Part shown: piece after piece, positions 28,031 through 35,889 of the stretch
Layout of the letters: each line of letters opens with the position of its first letter
Numbering within the stretch: position 1 is the stretch's first letter
Assembly (NCBI GenBank): GCA_022483245.1
Contig: JAKVNR010000001.1
Coordinates: 558,001-622,000, forward strand
Direction of reading: 5' to 3'
DNA from: Lactobacillus sp.
GTDB lineage: Bacteria; Bacillota; Bacilli; Lactobacillales; Lactobacillaceae
Length of the DNA: 64,000 nt
Made by a program: the position numbers and the translations under genes
The notes under the pieces: generated by a model
Database searches by the model: none
Told to the model about the DNA's origin: nothing
What the model saw: the letters and a program-made list of their open reading frames with translations, nothing else

Positions 28031-28768
28031 TTAACTAACTAAGAAAAATTTTTCATCAATAAAATCAAAACTGGCAAAACTGCGGTTAACCCGCCGCAGG
28101 TCTAGAGAATGATGCAGATGCGCCTGCGTCCAAAACTGGGGCGAATTGGTCGCCCCATCTTGTTCACCAATAAAAAAGAGCGGGGCTGTGAGCTGTAATT
28201 TACGATAAAGCTGCAGCAGTTCCCAATCGGCTTGATTGAAATTCGGCGCCCACGCACATAAAATTGCGTCCACTTGCCCGCCCCATTTTGTTAACGCGGC
28301 TGCTGCCGAGCATTTTTTCACCGGTATAACTGGTTTGGCACCAGTCGCGGACGTGATCGACCATTCTTTTGAATCAGTAGTGATTAACTGGCAGCCGGCC
28401 GCTTGCAAAGCTTGCGACCAATAACCGTTGCCGGCCATCACTTCCAAAACGCGGTGAAGCCGGAAAGACTTGGTTAAAATGCGCGCCGTGGTTAAATTGG
28501 GCAGCGACCAGAGGCCATAAGCCCGTGACAAATAGGCCCGGAAATTATTGAGCAAATTATCAGCCGCATTAATAGCTGGTTCACCATAGAGTTCAGCTAA
28601 GTCCGCCTTTTGATCAGGCAGCAAACCAAGTGGCGGCAAGGCTTGCTCGGGCAAGCGCTGGTCGTCAAGCAAGGCAAGCGTTTCCTTGATCACACCGACC
28701 TGGTCAGTTATAACTTGCGCAGGACAAACCGCACTTAATGACTCAAGCCGCGATAAATATGTCGACAT
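28031..28768 (-). CDS. Putative SAM-dependent methyltransferase-like protein
   Basis: A 245-residue cytosolic protein. VLEVMAGNGYWSQALQAAG (about residues 111-129) is a class I methyltransferase motif I with a Gly-rich loop, followed by an acidic TTDSKEW strand end and DAILCAWAP as a motif IV-like segment. The N-terminal 100 residues are helical. The substrate is unknown. It leads the minus-strand run with the MacB-like gene and rsmF and diverges from lepB. Confidence 0.72.
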   Translation of the reverse strand: MSTYLSRLESLSAVCPAQVITDQVGVIKETLALLDDQRLPEQALPPLGLLPDQKADLAELYGEPAINAADNLLNNFRAYLSRAYGLWSLPNLTTARILTKSFRLHRVLEVMAGNGYWSQALQAAGCQLITTDSKEWSITSATGAKPVIPVKKCSAAAALTKWGGQVDAILCAWAPNFNQADWELLQLYRKLQLTAPLFFIGEQDGATNSPQFWTQAHLHHSLDLRRVNRSFASFDFIDEKFFLVS

Positions 28769-28814
28769 CTCATCACCTATTGAGATTTTAACATTCTGGG
28801 GCCCGAAAATCAGT

Positions 28815-28820
28815 TATAAT
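28815..28820 (+). promoter_or_regulatory. -10 box upstream of lepB
   Basis: A perfect TATAAT lies 31 nt before the lepB start codon and 16 nt before its Shine-Dalgarno. No clear -35 is seen. Confidence 0.55.
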
Positions 28821-28850
28821 AGGGATAGTACGCAAAAGGAGATAATTACT

Positions 28851-29417
28851 GTGTCTAAGAAAAAAGCGGACAATGAATCTTTCACCAGCTGGCTAGTGCA
28901 AGTTTTAGTCCTAACTGCTATTTTAATTGGGGTCTATCTGCTGCTCTTCCACTTTGTTTTTTCAAATGAAACTGTGTCGGGGCCGTCTATGCAGCCCACC
29001 TTTGAATCTGGCGACCGCGTTGTGGCTGTACGTCACACCCAGCTCAAACGCGGCGATATTGTCATCCTTAAGGCGCCCGACCAGCCGAATACTTTGTATA
29101 TCAAGCGGATTATCGGGCTGCCAGGTGATACGGTTTCATCTAAGAATGACACCACGTACGTCAACGGCAAGGCGATTAAAGAGCCATATCTGGACCAATA
29201 TAAGAAAAAGCTCACCATGGGGCAGCTGTACACTAACAACTTCACCCTTTATCAACTGTTCAAAGTTAAACGGGTACCTAAAAACAGTTACTTCGTCATG
29301 GGCGACCACCGCAATGTCTCTAAAGATTCGCGGATGATTGGTTTTATCAAACGGGATGCAATTGTTGGCAAGGTTAACTGGCGCTACTGGCCGCTGAACC
29401 GCATGAAAACCTTTTAA
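28851..29417 (+). CDS. lepB: Signal peptidase I
   Basis: A 188-residue membrane serine protease that removes signal peptides from exported proteins. One membrane helix is at about residues 15-36. The catalytic Ser46 is in SGPSMQPT, and the catalytic Lys85 is in YIKRIIGLPGD. The C-terminal box is VMGDHRNVSKDSR. It starts with GTG at 28851, preceded by AAGGAG at 9-nt spacing; the open frame further upstream overlaps the divergent gene and is not used. Confidence 0.95.
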   Translation: MSKKKADNESFTSWLVQVLVLTAILIGVYLLLFHFVFSNETVSGPSMQPTFESGDRVVAVRHTQLKRGDIVILKAPDQPNTLYIKRIIGLPGDTVSSKNDTTYVNGKAIKEPYLDQYKKKLTMGQLYTNNFTLYQLFKVKRVPKNSYFVMGDHRNVSKDSRMIGFIKRDAIVGKVNWRYWPLNRMKTF

Positions 29418-29478
29418 CGGGCTTTAGATCGCGAAAAGCACTATACTTAAGGTAAGTTAATTAACCAGGAGGCTAATC

Positions 29479-29664
29479 ATGAATCAAGAAGAACTCGCCA
29501 ATGCAATTATTGAGTTTGAAGCCAAACATAATGCAACTGACAACACACTAGCTTTTGACAGCCATTTGTCCGTTGAAAAAGTACACGCAATGAAATCAGG
29601 CAATGGCAGCTACAGCCCAGAAGAAGCCGCTCAATTGCTTGACTTTATCCAAACAAATTTATAA
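29479..29664 (+). CDS. Small LBP_cg2779-family protein
   Basis: A 61-residue acidic soluble protein with DNTLAFDSHLSVEKVHAMKSG, resembling the small LBP_cg2779 family of lactobacilli. It has a strong Shine-Dalgarno (AGGAGG) and its own terminator, so it is a real gene. The predicted fold is helical and HTH-like, but no function is known. Confidence 0.82.
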   Translation: MNQEELANAIIEFEAKHNATDNTLAFDSHLSVEKVHAMKSGNGSYSPEEAAQLLDFIQTNL

Positions 29665-29681
29665 TTAATCACTGAGATAAA

Positions 29682-29717
29682 AAACCTGACGGATCTATTG
29701 ATTCGTCAGGTTTATTT
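29682..29717 (+). terminator. Rho-independent terminator
   Basis: A 10-bp stem AAACCTGACG / CGTCAGGTTT is followed by ATTTTT, downstream of the small LBP_cg2779-family gene. Confidence 0.88.
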
Positions 29718-29734
29718 TTGTGCTAGGTACAAAT

Positions 29735-29763
29735 TTGCTTTTATTTATAAACGATAGTATATT
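29735..29763 (+). promoter_or_regulatory. Promoter of the crcB operon
   Basis: TTGCTT (29735-29740) and TATATT (29758-29763) are separated by 17 nt, placing transcription start about 10-12 nt before the fluoride riboswitch. Confidence 0.65.
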
Positions 29764-29781
29764 TTTAACTGTTAATTTAAT

Positions 29782-29856
29782 CAGGTGATGACGTTCACCA
29801 TTAACCGAGTAACATCTAATGACGTCTGCTTTGCTCTGGGGCAAAGTGGACGTTTT
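29782..29856 (+). promoter_or_regulatory. Fluoride riboswitch (crcB motif) with terminator
   Basis: The aptamer has the conserved core AGGTGATGACGTTCACC, then AACCG and TAATGACGTC. It is followed by a terminator hairpin GACGTCTGCTTTGC / GCAAAGTGGACGTT with T6 (29821-29856), whose 5' arm shares GACGTC with the aptamer 3' strand. That fits a switch in which fluoride binding stabilises the aptamer and prevents termination. It directly precedes two fluoride-channel genes. Confidence 0.93.
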
Positions 29857-29876
29857 TTCATGCGAGGTAATCTTTT

Positions 29877-30269
29877 GTGTTAGTTAAGTTTAAAAATTAT
29901 CTGAGTATTGCAATCTTTGCTTTTTTAGGCGGCATGGCCCGTGCTGCCCTGAACGCCCAGCTTAGTTTTCTGGGAACTTTTTTAGGCAATATCGCAGGTT
30001 GCTTATTACTTGCCACCCTCACCTACTTCTTTTTAGAATTTAATGAATTTTATGATTGGCTCAACTTAGGGCTAGGAACTGGGTTTATTGGCGCCTTTAC
30101 CACCTTTTCGACCTTCAATCTCGATACTTTGAAATTGTTTCAGGCTCACCATGCAATATGGGCCATGACATATTTTTTAGGTTCAATCATTTTTGGCTTC
30201 TTATTTGCCTATTTAGGTATGAACCTTGGTAAAAAATTAGGGACAGCTGTTAGAAGGAGGTTCCAATGA
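29877..30269 (+). CDS. crcB1: Fluoride channel subunit CrcB/FluC (1)
   Basis: A 130-residue protein with four membrane helices. It has the CrcB signature [12 protein letters not shown] (about residues 68-79) and an early GGMARA. It starts with GTG at 29877 behind GAGGT. FluC proteins form dual-topology dimers that export fluoride. Two adjacent, dissimilar copies, as here, usually form an antiparallel heterodimer. Overlaps the next copy by 4 nt and is controlled by the upstream riboswitch. Confidence 0.95.
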   Translation: MLVKFKNYLSIAIFAFLGGMARAALNAQLSFLGTFLGNIAGCLLLATLTYFFLEFNEFYDWLNLGLGTGFIGAFTTFSTFNLDTLKLFQAHHAIWAMTYFLGSIIFGFLFAYLGMNLGKKLGTAVRRRFQ

Positions 30270-30643
30270 ATATTTTGTTAGCAGGAATTGGCGCCGCAAT
30301 TGGGGCCATGCTGCGCTATAGTTTGACGAATTATGGGAAGCGGCACTGGGAATGGATCGGCAAAATCTTTTTAAACCTGCCCATTCCGACTTTAGTCATT
30401 AATTTAACCGGAGCATTTATTCTTGGACTGATTTTTTCTATGCAAGTCAGTGTCTTTTGGTATGCACTGATTGGGACCGGCGTGCTAGGCGGATATACGA
30501 CTTTTTCGACCTTAAATACAGAACTGGTTGGTTTATACCACAGCAAAAATTATCGCGGGTTTGTTCTTTACTCGATAGCCTCGTTCATTGGCGGCTTGTT
30601 CTGCATTTATTTAGGCTACGGCATAGGGGTGTTTTTTAGGTAG
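30266..30643 (+). CDS. crcB2: Fluoride channel subunit CrcB/FluC (2)
   Basis: A 125-residue protein with four membrane helices, GAMLRY near the N-terminus, a conserved NLTGAFILG helix, and [15 protein letters not shown], the channel Phe-box and central Na+ site region. It starts inside the end of crcB1 (4-nt overlap, AAGGAGG Shine-Dalgarno). It is the likely second subunit of a heterodimeric fluoride channel. Confidence 0.95.
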   Translation: MNILLAGIGAAIGAMLRYSLTNYGKRHWEWIGKIFLNLPIPTLVINLTGAFILGLIFSMQVSVFWYALIGTGVLGGYTTFSTLNTELVGLYHSKNYRGFVLYSIASFIGGLFCIYLGYGIGVFFR

Positions 30644-30713
30644 ATTCATAGTTCAAAATATTTGAATTGACCATAAAATCAGGCAAAATGAAGTCATACA
30701 AGGAGTGACTATC

Positions 30714-30869
30714 ATGCGAGTACCAATAGAAAATACTAGCAAAAAGCGGATCAATGTCTCAAAAATGGACTTTTGGAAAATCATAGCAAAGCAACAAAAT
30801 AAATATGGCAAGATCGATACCTCTGAAATAGATTGGCATAATGATTTAGGGTCAGAAAGAATTGATTAG
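30714..30869 (+). CDS. Small hypothetical protein, 51 residues
   Basis: The ATG at 30714 follows a strong AAGGAG with 9-nt spacing and opens a frame of 51 codons plus stop. The protein is very charged: it begins MRVPIENTSKKRINVSKMDFW and ends HNDLGSERID. No membrane segment or known motif is visible. Size and charge resemble small antitoxins, but no toxin gene is next to it. A terminator lies about 45 nt downstream. Confidence 0.6.
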   Translation: MRVPIENTSKKRINVSKMDFWKIIAKQQNKYGKIDTSEIDWHNDLGSERID

Positions 30870-30911
30870 TTGTATAAATAAACAATCAGATGACACTTCT
30901 TCTCAGAATTT

Positions 30912-30950
30912 AAAACAGGCTTGCATCTTCCCTGACACAAACCTGTTTTT
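30912..30950. terminator. Bidirectional terminator
   Basis: AAAACAGG / CCTGTTTT arms with T runs on both sides lie between the 51-codon gene and the convergent ASCH gene. Confidence 0.75.
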
Positions 30951-30952
30951 TA

Positions 30953-31402
30953 TTATTCAATCTTTTCAAACACTTCACAAACCATTAGCGCCTGCGGATA
31001 AAACGTTTTACCCTGTTCAGCATATTCTCGAGTAAAAAACTCATCGTGAACTTGCCGCCAATACTGATAACTGCGGTCACCTTCGCCTTCATGATAAGCA
31101 TGTTCGGCTGAAATTAAATTATAAGGGATAATCTCGACGCACTTGTCTTGAATCACGCAAATCGGCTCGCCTTGACTATTCAAAATGATGCTGTATTCAC
31201 CTGCTTGTGGCAACGGTTCATCTTTTTCGTACAATTCATAGGCGCTGGTAGTAGCAGTTTTGATGCCACCGTTTACTAATTGTGACAGTTTATCGGCATC
31301 TGCATCTGTCGCCCCGAAAGTCCAAGCATCAACCGGCGTCGATAGCAGCAAATTATGTTTCTTGCAAAAAGCTTGCCAATATTTCTTTAGTTGATCGTCC
31401 AT
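30953..31402 (-). CDS. ASCH-domain protein
   Basis: A 149-residue soluble protein with the ASCH layout: WTFGATDADADKLSQLVNGGIKTATTSAYELYE, then a beta-rich PUA-like core (GEYSIILNSQGEPICVIQ), then GDRSYQYWRQVHDEFF. ASCH domains bind RNA or nucleotides; some members are N4-acetylcytidine amidohydrolases. No catalytic assignment can be made here. Single gene with its own terminator. Confidence 0.88.
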   Translation of the reverse strand: MDDQLKKYWQAFCKKHNLLLSTPVDAWTFGATDADADKLSQLVNGGIKTATTSAYELYEKDEPLPQAGEYSIILNSQGEPICVIQDKCVEIIPYNLISAEHAYHEGEGDRSYQYWRQVHDEFFTREYAEQGKTFYPQALMVCEVFEKIE

Positions 31403-31731
31403 TCTTCCTCTTTAGCTATTCCAAAAGATATATGAATTTATAATACACTAATTTTTAAACTTTCCAGCCCCAATCACAATAAAAGGTGAAGAAGCAAGTT
31501 CTTCGCCCTTTTTTATTAATAATTTTTAGCTTATTCCCTTAGAGAATAAGAGACGTTACTTTTATATCAATGCTTAAGCTAGCTTTTTCTTGTTTTGGCA
31601 GACTTCTGGTAGACCGCCTTAAAGCGCCAGCTTCTGAAACACGACAACCTACTCGATAGAAAAATAAAAAGGTGACGTATATTAACTTCTCAAAAAAGCT
31701 AGATGCATTTCTATTTAATTAAAATTTATTA
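31403..31731. other. Gene-free AT-rich stretch at the island's left edge
   Basis: No coding frame with a ribosome site is seen. It holds a terminator-like hairpin (31482-31513), a small stem CTTATTC / GAATAAG near 31530-31548, and TTTTGGCAGAC at 31593-31603. The last element recurs at 37738-37748 on the other side of the AT-rich island. A short block at about 31600-31665 has higher GC than its surroundings and may be the end of a lost mobile element. Confidence 0.5.
31482..31513. terminator. Hairpin with T tracts
   Basis: Stem GGTGAAGAA / TTCTTCGCC with one wobble pair is flanked by A and T runs. It may end minus-strand transcripts from the glycosylase pseudogene. Confidence 0.6.
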
Positions 31732-32331
31732 CTACTCATTAATTTTATCTTGTAAAATTATTTGAACTCTTTTTTGCAATTCCGGAACTACCTGTTCTTC
31801 AAACCAAGGATTTTTTACCTCCTAAATCTGATTTCGTGGTGAGGGATGAATAATAGGAAAATAATTTGGCAGATATTGTTGATAGTTTCTAACAGTATCA
31901 GTTAACCGATCCTTATACTTTAAGTGAAGATACTTTCTCGTAGAATAAGCTCCTACTAAAATAGTTATTTGAATATTAGGCATCAATTCTAACAATTGCG
32001 GATGCCATTTTTCAGCAAAATTTTTGCGAGGAGGTAGATCACCAGATTTTCCCTTTCCTGGATAATAAAAATCCATTGGTAAAATTGCAATTTTTCCAGA
32101 ATTATAGAAAACGTCTCTAGTAACCCCTAGCCAAGACCGAAGGCGGTCACCACTAGGATCATCCCAGAATTTCATTTTTTCTTGAGCAATCCGCCCCGGT
32201 GCCTGACCAATGATATTGATTCTTGCAGATGCAGAAGCATAGTAAAGTGGTTTTATCCCTCGCTTTGTAAAAAGTTCATTATCAGGATCTGCTTGAATTT
32301 CTTGAAAAATTTTTTGAAATTCACTTTGCAT
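31732..32331 (-). pseudogene. Uracil-DNA glycosylase family gene with an internal amber codon
   Basis: The frame reads as a typical roughly 199-residue uracil-DNA glycosylase family protein: INIIGQAPGRIAQE (motif A), FYPGKGKSGDLPPRK, ITILVGAYSTRKYL, and the motif B-like HPSPRNQI. A TAG at 31822-31824 then interrupts it. In the same frame the sequence continues as EVKNPWFEEQVVPELQKRV and stops at 31732, the normal C-terminus of the family. A TGG-to-TAG change at a conserved Trp is the likely lesion. The truncated 169-residue product keeps both active-site motifs, so residual function cannot be excluded. Confidence 0.85.
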
Positions 32332-32383
32332 CTAAAACAACCTGCCTTCCTTTTATTTTCTAAAAAGATACAACGTAAATACC

Positions 32384-33016
32384 CTATTCGAATAATTCGA
32401 TTTGACGCAATTTACGTTTTAATTGGCCTCGTTTTTCTAATAAAGCGAACTTACGAGACAAAGTTTCAGGTGTTGTTCCAAGATATAAAGCTAAATCCTT
32501 CATTTTTAAAGGTAAATTAAAATTATTTTTATTTATTTCATTCGCATACATTTGTAAATATTTTAATAACCGATCTTCAATCTTAGGTAATGTCAACAAG
32601 TGAATCTGCGTTTGCATTTTCACAACTTTAGCCACATTTAGTTCTAGTAATTTAACACTTAATTCTGGCTGTTCATTCATCAGTTTAAGTAAATCCTGCC
32701 GTTTTAATAAACAGATTTCACTATCTTCCGTAGTATCTACATAATTATTGATATTCTCTTGACCAAAAAGCCAACTCTCGCCAACGTAATCACCTGTATG
32801 CAATATCTCTAAAACATTTTCATTGCCGTCTTCATCTAATGTATACTGCTTAGCATTACCATTGGCTACAATTATTAAATTAGCACTCATCATAGGGGCG
32901 ATCACTATCTCACCCTTTTGATATTTTTTATGCTGAAATAATCTTTCGATCTGTATTTTTTCATCTTGTGGTAAAGCATTAAATAACGGTACTAAATTAA
33001 CACATAAATCAGCCAT
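32384..33016 (-). CDS. flp: Crp/Fnr-family regulator, FLP type
   Basis: A 210-residue FNR-like activator. A cyclic-nucleotide-type sensor fold (about residues 15-125) is joined by a long dimer helix (about 120-140) to a C-terminal HTH (about 165-200). The cysteines are C5 and C102, the same positions as the redox-active disulfide pair recalled for Lactobacillus casei FLP. There is no N-terminal cysteine cluster for Fe-S. The recognition helix ETLSRKF keeps the E--SR residues that give E. coli FNR its TTGAT specificity. Last gene of the ATPase-chaperone-Dps-like run; three matching boxes lie nearby. Confidence 0.92.
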   Translation of the reverse strand: MADLCVNLVPLFNALPQDEKIQIERLFQHKKYQKGEIVIAPMMSANLIIVANGNAKQYTLDEDGNENVLEILHTGDYVGESWLFGQENINNYVDTTEDSEICLLKRQDLLKLMNEQPELSVKLLELNVAKVVKMQTQIHLLTLPKIEDRLLKYLQMYANEINKNNFNLPLKMKDLALYLGTTPETLSRKFALLEKRGQLKRKLRQIELFE

Positions 33017-33038
33017 TACATTCTGCCTCCCCTCTTAA

Positions 33039-33581
33039 TTAAAAATCTTCAGACTCTTCAGTATACAATCCTTCTCTTAAATTATGACCTAAAAAGTTTT
33101 GAGTTATTCGGATCTGTTCTTTAATCCAAATCAATAAATTGACCAAATTAGTAGATAATTCTGACCAATTTTCATTTTCAGCTAAAGCAATCGCCTTGGT
33201 GATAAAAAGAATTTGCGTGTCAAAATCCTTTATCAAAGCAAATAATTGTTCTTCACCTTCGAGATATTTGCTACTGCCGTTTTCTTCTAACACAGAATAT
33301 TCTTCAAACTGAGATAAAATCGTTGGAATACTTTCACCATTATTAACTAATAGTTGACTTAATTGATCAATTTCTCGACGTTCATAAGCTATCCAATTAG
33401 TACCCTTATCTGCTAAAAAAAGATTGGCAACTCCTTTAACAAATAAACTAGCTTGGCTAATTTTTAAAGAATGAATTAACAAGTTAGAAATAATATGACC
33501 GGTCATAGCTGCCGCAGTTGGTTTATGGTGATCAAGATCACTTTGCTTCAATTCAGCTTGATACTTTTCTTCTGCATTCAT
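33039..33581 (-). CDS. Dps/ferritin-like protein with degenerate metal site
   Basis: A 180-residue, all-helical soluble protein that resembles Dps: HSLKISQASLFVKG can be aligned with the family HNYHWYVKG segment, and ERREIDQLSQLL with the ferroxidase Asp/Glu helix, followed by NNGESIPTIL like the GGxPxxTL turn. Most ferroxidase His/Asp ligands are not in place, so iron oxidation is doubtful. A role in DNA protection, metal buffering or partner binding is inferred from context only. The start overlaps the chaperone stop (TAATG). Confidence 0.68.
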   Translation of the reverse strand: MNAEEKYQAELKQSDLDHHKPTAAAMTGHIISNLLIHSLKISQASLFVKGVANLFLADKGTNWIAYERREIDQLSQLLVNNGESIPTILSQFEEYSVLEENGSSKYLEGEEQLFALIKDFDTQILFITKAIALAENENWSELSTNLVNLLIWIKEQIRITQNFLGHNLREGLYTEESEDF

Positions 33582-33811
33582 TAGTTAAGCTCCTTTTCCT
33601 TAATTTCTTGCACTTCATAACCCATTTTTTCAACGGCTACCTTAACGTCAATAACCTTAGTCTTATCAGGATCTAGAATGAATTTCAGTTTTCCTGCATT
33701 AAATAAAATTTTTATTTGATCGGTTCCATCTAAACTATCAATCGCTTTTTCAATTTTGCTCAAACATGAGGGACAAGTCATGCCAGATAATTTCATCATT
33801 ACTTTTTCCAT
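33581..33811 (-). CDS. CopZ-like heavy-metal-associated chaperone
   Basis: A 76-residue HMA domain with the metal-binding MTCPSC at residues 11-16, the beta-alpha-beta-beta-alpha-beta layout and a terminal GYEVQEI strand. Such proteins carry soft metals, usually Cu(I), to P1B ATPases. The adjacent ATPase has no N-terminal HMA domain of its own, so this is probably its detached metal donor. It is preceded by a perfect FNR-type box at 33875-33888. Confidence 0.92.
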   Translation of the reverse strand: MEKVMMKLSGMTCPSCLSKIEKAIDSLDGTDQIKILFNAGKLKFILDPDKTKVIDVKVAVEKMGYEVQEIKEKELN

Positions 33812-33874
33812 AGTTCAATCTTCTTTCACGTTAATTTATATGTTTAATGCTACATTGTTCCAATCATTACAAAA

Positions 33875-33888
33875 TTGATAGCTATCAA
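33875..33888. promoter_or_regulatory. FNR-type box upstream of the chaperone gene
   Basis: TTGATAGCTATCAA is a perfect 14-bp palindrome matching TTGAT-N4-ATCAA. It overlaps the ATPase stop codon. A possible -10 (TAGCAT, 33847-33852 on the minus strand) lies exactly 22 nt beyond the box, which puts the box centre at -41.5. Confidence 0.8.
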
Positions 33889-35738
33889 CTTTTTTGATTA
33901 AATTTAATTAATCTCATCCCATTTAAGATAACGACGAGGATACTGAATTCGTGAACAAACATCCCACTTGCCATTTCAACATAACCAGCAAACAAGCCGA
34001 TAAACAATATCAAAACTGTCAATAAAGCTATCACTATGTTTTCATTCATGTTCAAGACCGTTTTCTTGGATAAATTTATGGCATAATTAATTTTTCGTAG
34101 ATCATCTTTAACTAAAACGACATCTGAAACTTCAAGTGCAATATCCGTTCCACTACCGATAGCAACTGCAACATTAGCATTAGCTAAGGCCGGACTATCA
34201 TTAATACCATCCCCGATAAACGCAATATGATGACCTTTAGTTCTTTCCTGTTTAATAAATGCTGCTTTAGCTTCTGGCAACATTTGACCATGTACTTCAT
34301 CAATTGGTAATTTTGCCGCAATTTGTTCAGCAGTTTCTTGTTTATCACCAGAAAGCAGCACTAATTTTTTAACTCCTAATTTCTTTAAGTGAGTTAGAGC
34401 TGCTTTAGCTTCTGGGCGTAATTGATCTTTAATCCCAAAAACAGCTAATTGACTTTGATCTTTATTAGCAAAGACAACAACTGAATTACCTAATTGACTA
34501 AACTGATTAGTTATTCTGTCTAATTTGTCATTGGCGTGAGTATTTTCAACGATAAAATTTTGACTACCTAAAAAGTATTTTTTATTTTTTAAACTAGCTA
34601 TGACTCCCTTGCCCTTAACAGTTTGAATTTTAATTGAAGCTAATTTTTGCCTATTTAATTTAGCAATTGCCTGAGCTAACGGGTGGTTGCTTTGACTCTC
34701 AATTTGGGCGGCTAATTTAATAATTTCGTTTTTTTGACCATTCAATACTTCAATTAGATTAACTTCTGGATGACCAACGGTTAAAGTCCCGGTCTTATCA
34801 AATGCAATTTCATCGATCTTATGAGCTTGATCCATAACTTGAGATCCTTTAAACATAATTCCGTTTTTTGCACCATTGCCAATACCAGCTACTGTAGATA
34901 CTGGTACACCAATAACTAAGGCTCCTGGACAGCCCAAGACCATAACTGTAATAGCCAATTTAAGGTTTTTAGTAATCAGACCAACAATGAGTGCAATTAT
35001 AAGAACAGCAGGAGTGTAATATTTTGAAAAACGATTAATTAACTTTTCAGCATGTGACTTTGTATCTTGTGCTTCTTCAACCATTTCGATAATTTTACCA
35101 AAGGTCGTATCTTCGGCGACTGCAGTAGCTTTGACAGTCAATATTCCGTTTTCAAGAATTGTGCCTGCATATATTTCATTACCGACTTTCTTGTTAGCCA
35201 ATTTGGATTCACCATTAACATTGGCCTCATTAAAATAACCAGAACCTGAAATGATTTTTCCATCAACTGGAACTTGATCACCGGTTTTAATTAAAACTTT
35301 TTCACCAGGATCAATAAAATCAATATCCTCTTTCTCAGTTGAACCATCATCTTTAACAACTAATGCTGTTTTCGGCGCCATTTTGGTCAAATCAGAGACT
35401 GCTGACCGAGTTTTCTTTAAGGTTAATTCTTCTAGCATATCCCCTAGCGAAAATAGCCAGGTAACAATGGCCGCTTCATTAAATTCACCTATAATAAAGG
35501 CCCCGATTACCGCTAAAGATACCAACACATCAATCGAAATTAATTTAACCTTTAAAGATGAAATGGCTGTCAAAACAATGGGAATCATCCCAACAATTCC
35601 CATAATTAGCATTAAAACCTGATACGATAAATCCATGTGTAATAGCCACTTGAATCCTTCAGCGAGCAGAAGCAGAATAGTGTAAATAAGTAAAAGCTGC
35701 TTTCTATATTTCACAAAGAATTGCTGTAATCTAATCAT
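33885..35738 (-). CDS. Heavy-metal P1B-type ATPase with a CPG membrane motif
   Basis: A 617-residue P-type ATPase. It shows the actuator domain (TGDQVPVDGK, VNGES), phosphorylation site DKTGTLT at about 314-320, the P1B-specific HP dipeptide in QSNHPLAQAI, and GDGINDSPALANA. The ion-site helix reads LGCPGALVIGVP at about residue 270, that is CPG instead of the CPC of Cu+ or Zn2+/Cd2+ pumps or the SPC of Fe/Co pumps. There is no N-terminal metal-binding domain. The ATG at 35738 has AGGAG at 8 nt; 35744 is too close to it. The metal is unknown. Confidence 0.9.
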   Translation of the reverse strand: MIRLQQFFVKYRKQLLLIYTILLLLAEGFKWLLHMDLSYQVLMLIMGIVGMIPIVLTAISSLKVKLISIDVLVSLAVIGAFIIGEFNEAAIVTWLFSLGDMLEELTLKKTRSAVSDLTKMAPKTALVVKDDGSTEKEDIDFIDPGEKVLIKTGDQVPVDGKIISGSGYFNEANVNGESKLANKKVGNEIYAGTILENGILTVKATAVAEDTTFGKIIEMVEEAQDTKSHAEKLINRFSKYYTPAVLIIALIVGLITKNLKLAITVMVLGCPGALVIGVPVSTVAGIGNGAKNGIMFKGSQVMDQAHKIDEIAFDKTGTLTVGHPEVNLIEVLNGQKNEIIKLAAQIESQSNHPLAQAIAKLNRQKLASIKIQTVKGKGVIASLKNKKYFLGSQNFIVENTHANDKLDRITNQFSQLGNSVVVFANKDQSQLAVFGIKDQLRPEAKAALTHLKKLGVKKLVLLSGDKQETAEQIAAKLPIDEVHGQMLPEAKAAFIKQERTKGHHIAFIGDGINDSPALANANVAVAIGSGTDIALEVSDVVLVKDDLRKINYAINLSKKTVLNMNENIVIALLTVLILFIGLFAGYVEMASGMFVHEFSILVVILNGMRLIKFNQKS

Positions 35739-35795
35739 TTTCATCTCTCCTTTATTTAGCCTTACATATCATAGGAGAAAAAAGAATTATATAAA

Positions 35796-35809
35796 TTGAT
35801 TCTTATCAA
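35796..35809. promoter_or_regulatory. FNR-type box upstream of the ATPase gene
   Basis: TTGATTCTTATCAA matches TTGAT-N4-ATCAA perfectly. On the minus strand a TATGAT (35768-35773) lies 22 nt beyond it, giving a centre at -41.5. A second possible -10, TATAAT (35786-35791), lies only 4 nt from the box; use of that one would make the box a repressor site. Confidence 0.85.
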
Positions 35810-35826
35810 GAATAAAGCCTACAAGA

Positions 35827-35868
35827 AAAAGCTAGAATCTATGTAGAAAATCATAGATCCTAGCTTTC
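35827..35868 (-). terminator. Terminator of the His-rich EF-hand-like gene
   Basis: On the minus strand the stem AAAGCTAGGATCTATG / CATAGATTCTAGCTTT (one mismatch or wobble) is followed by TTTC, just after the gene at 35890-36447. Confidence 0.82.
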
Positions 35869-35889
35869 AAGTTTTATTTCTATAAAAAA

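Noticed and set aside
32182-32520. A 112-codon plus-strand frame between the glycosylase remnant and flp
   Set aside because: It overlaps two better-supported minus-strand genes, has no ribosome site and a composition typical of an antisense shadow.
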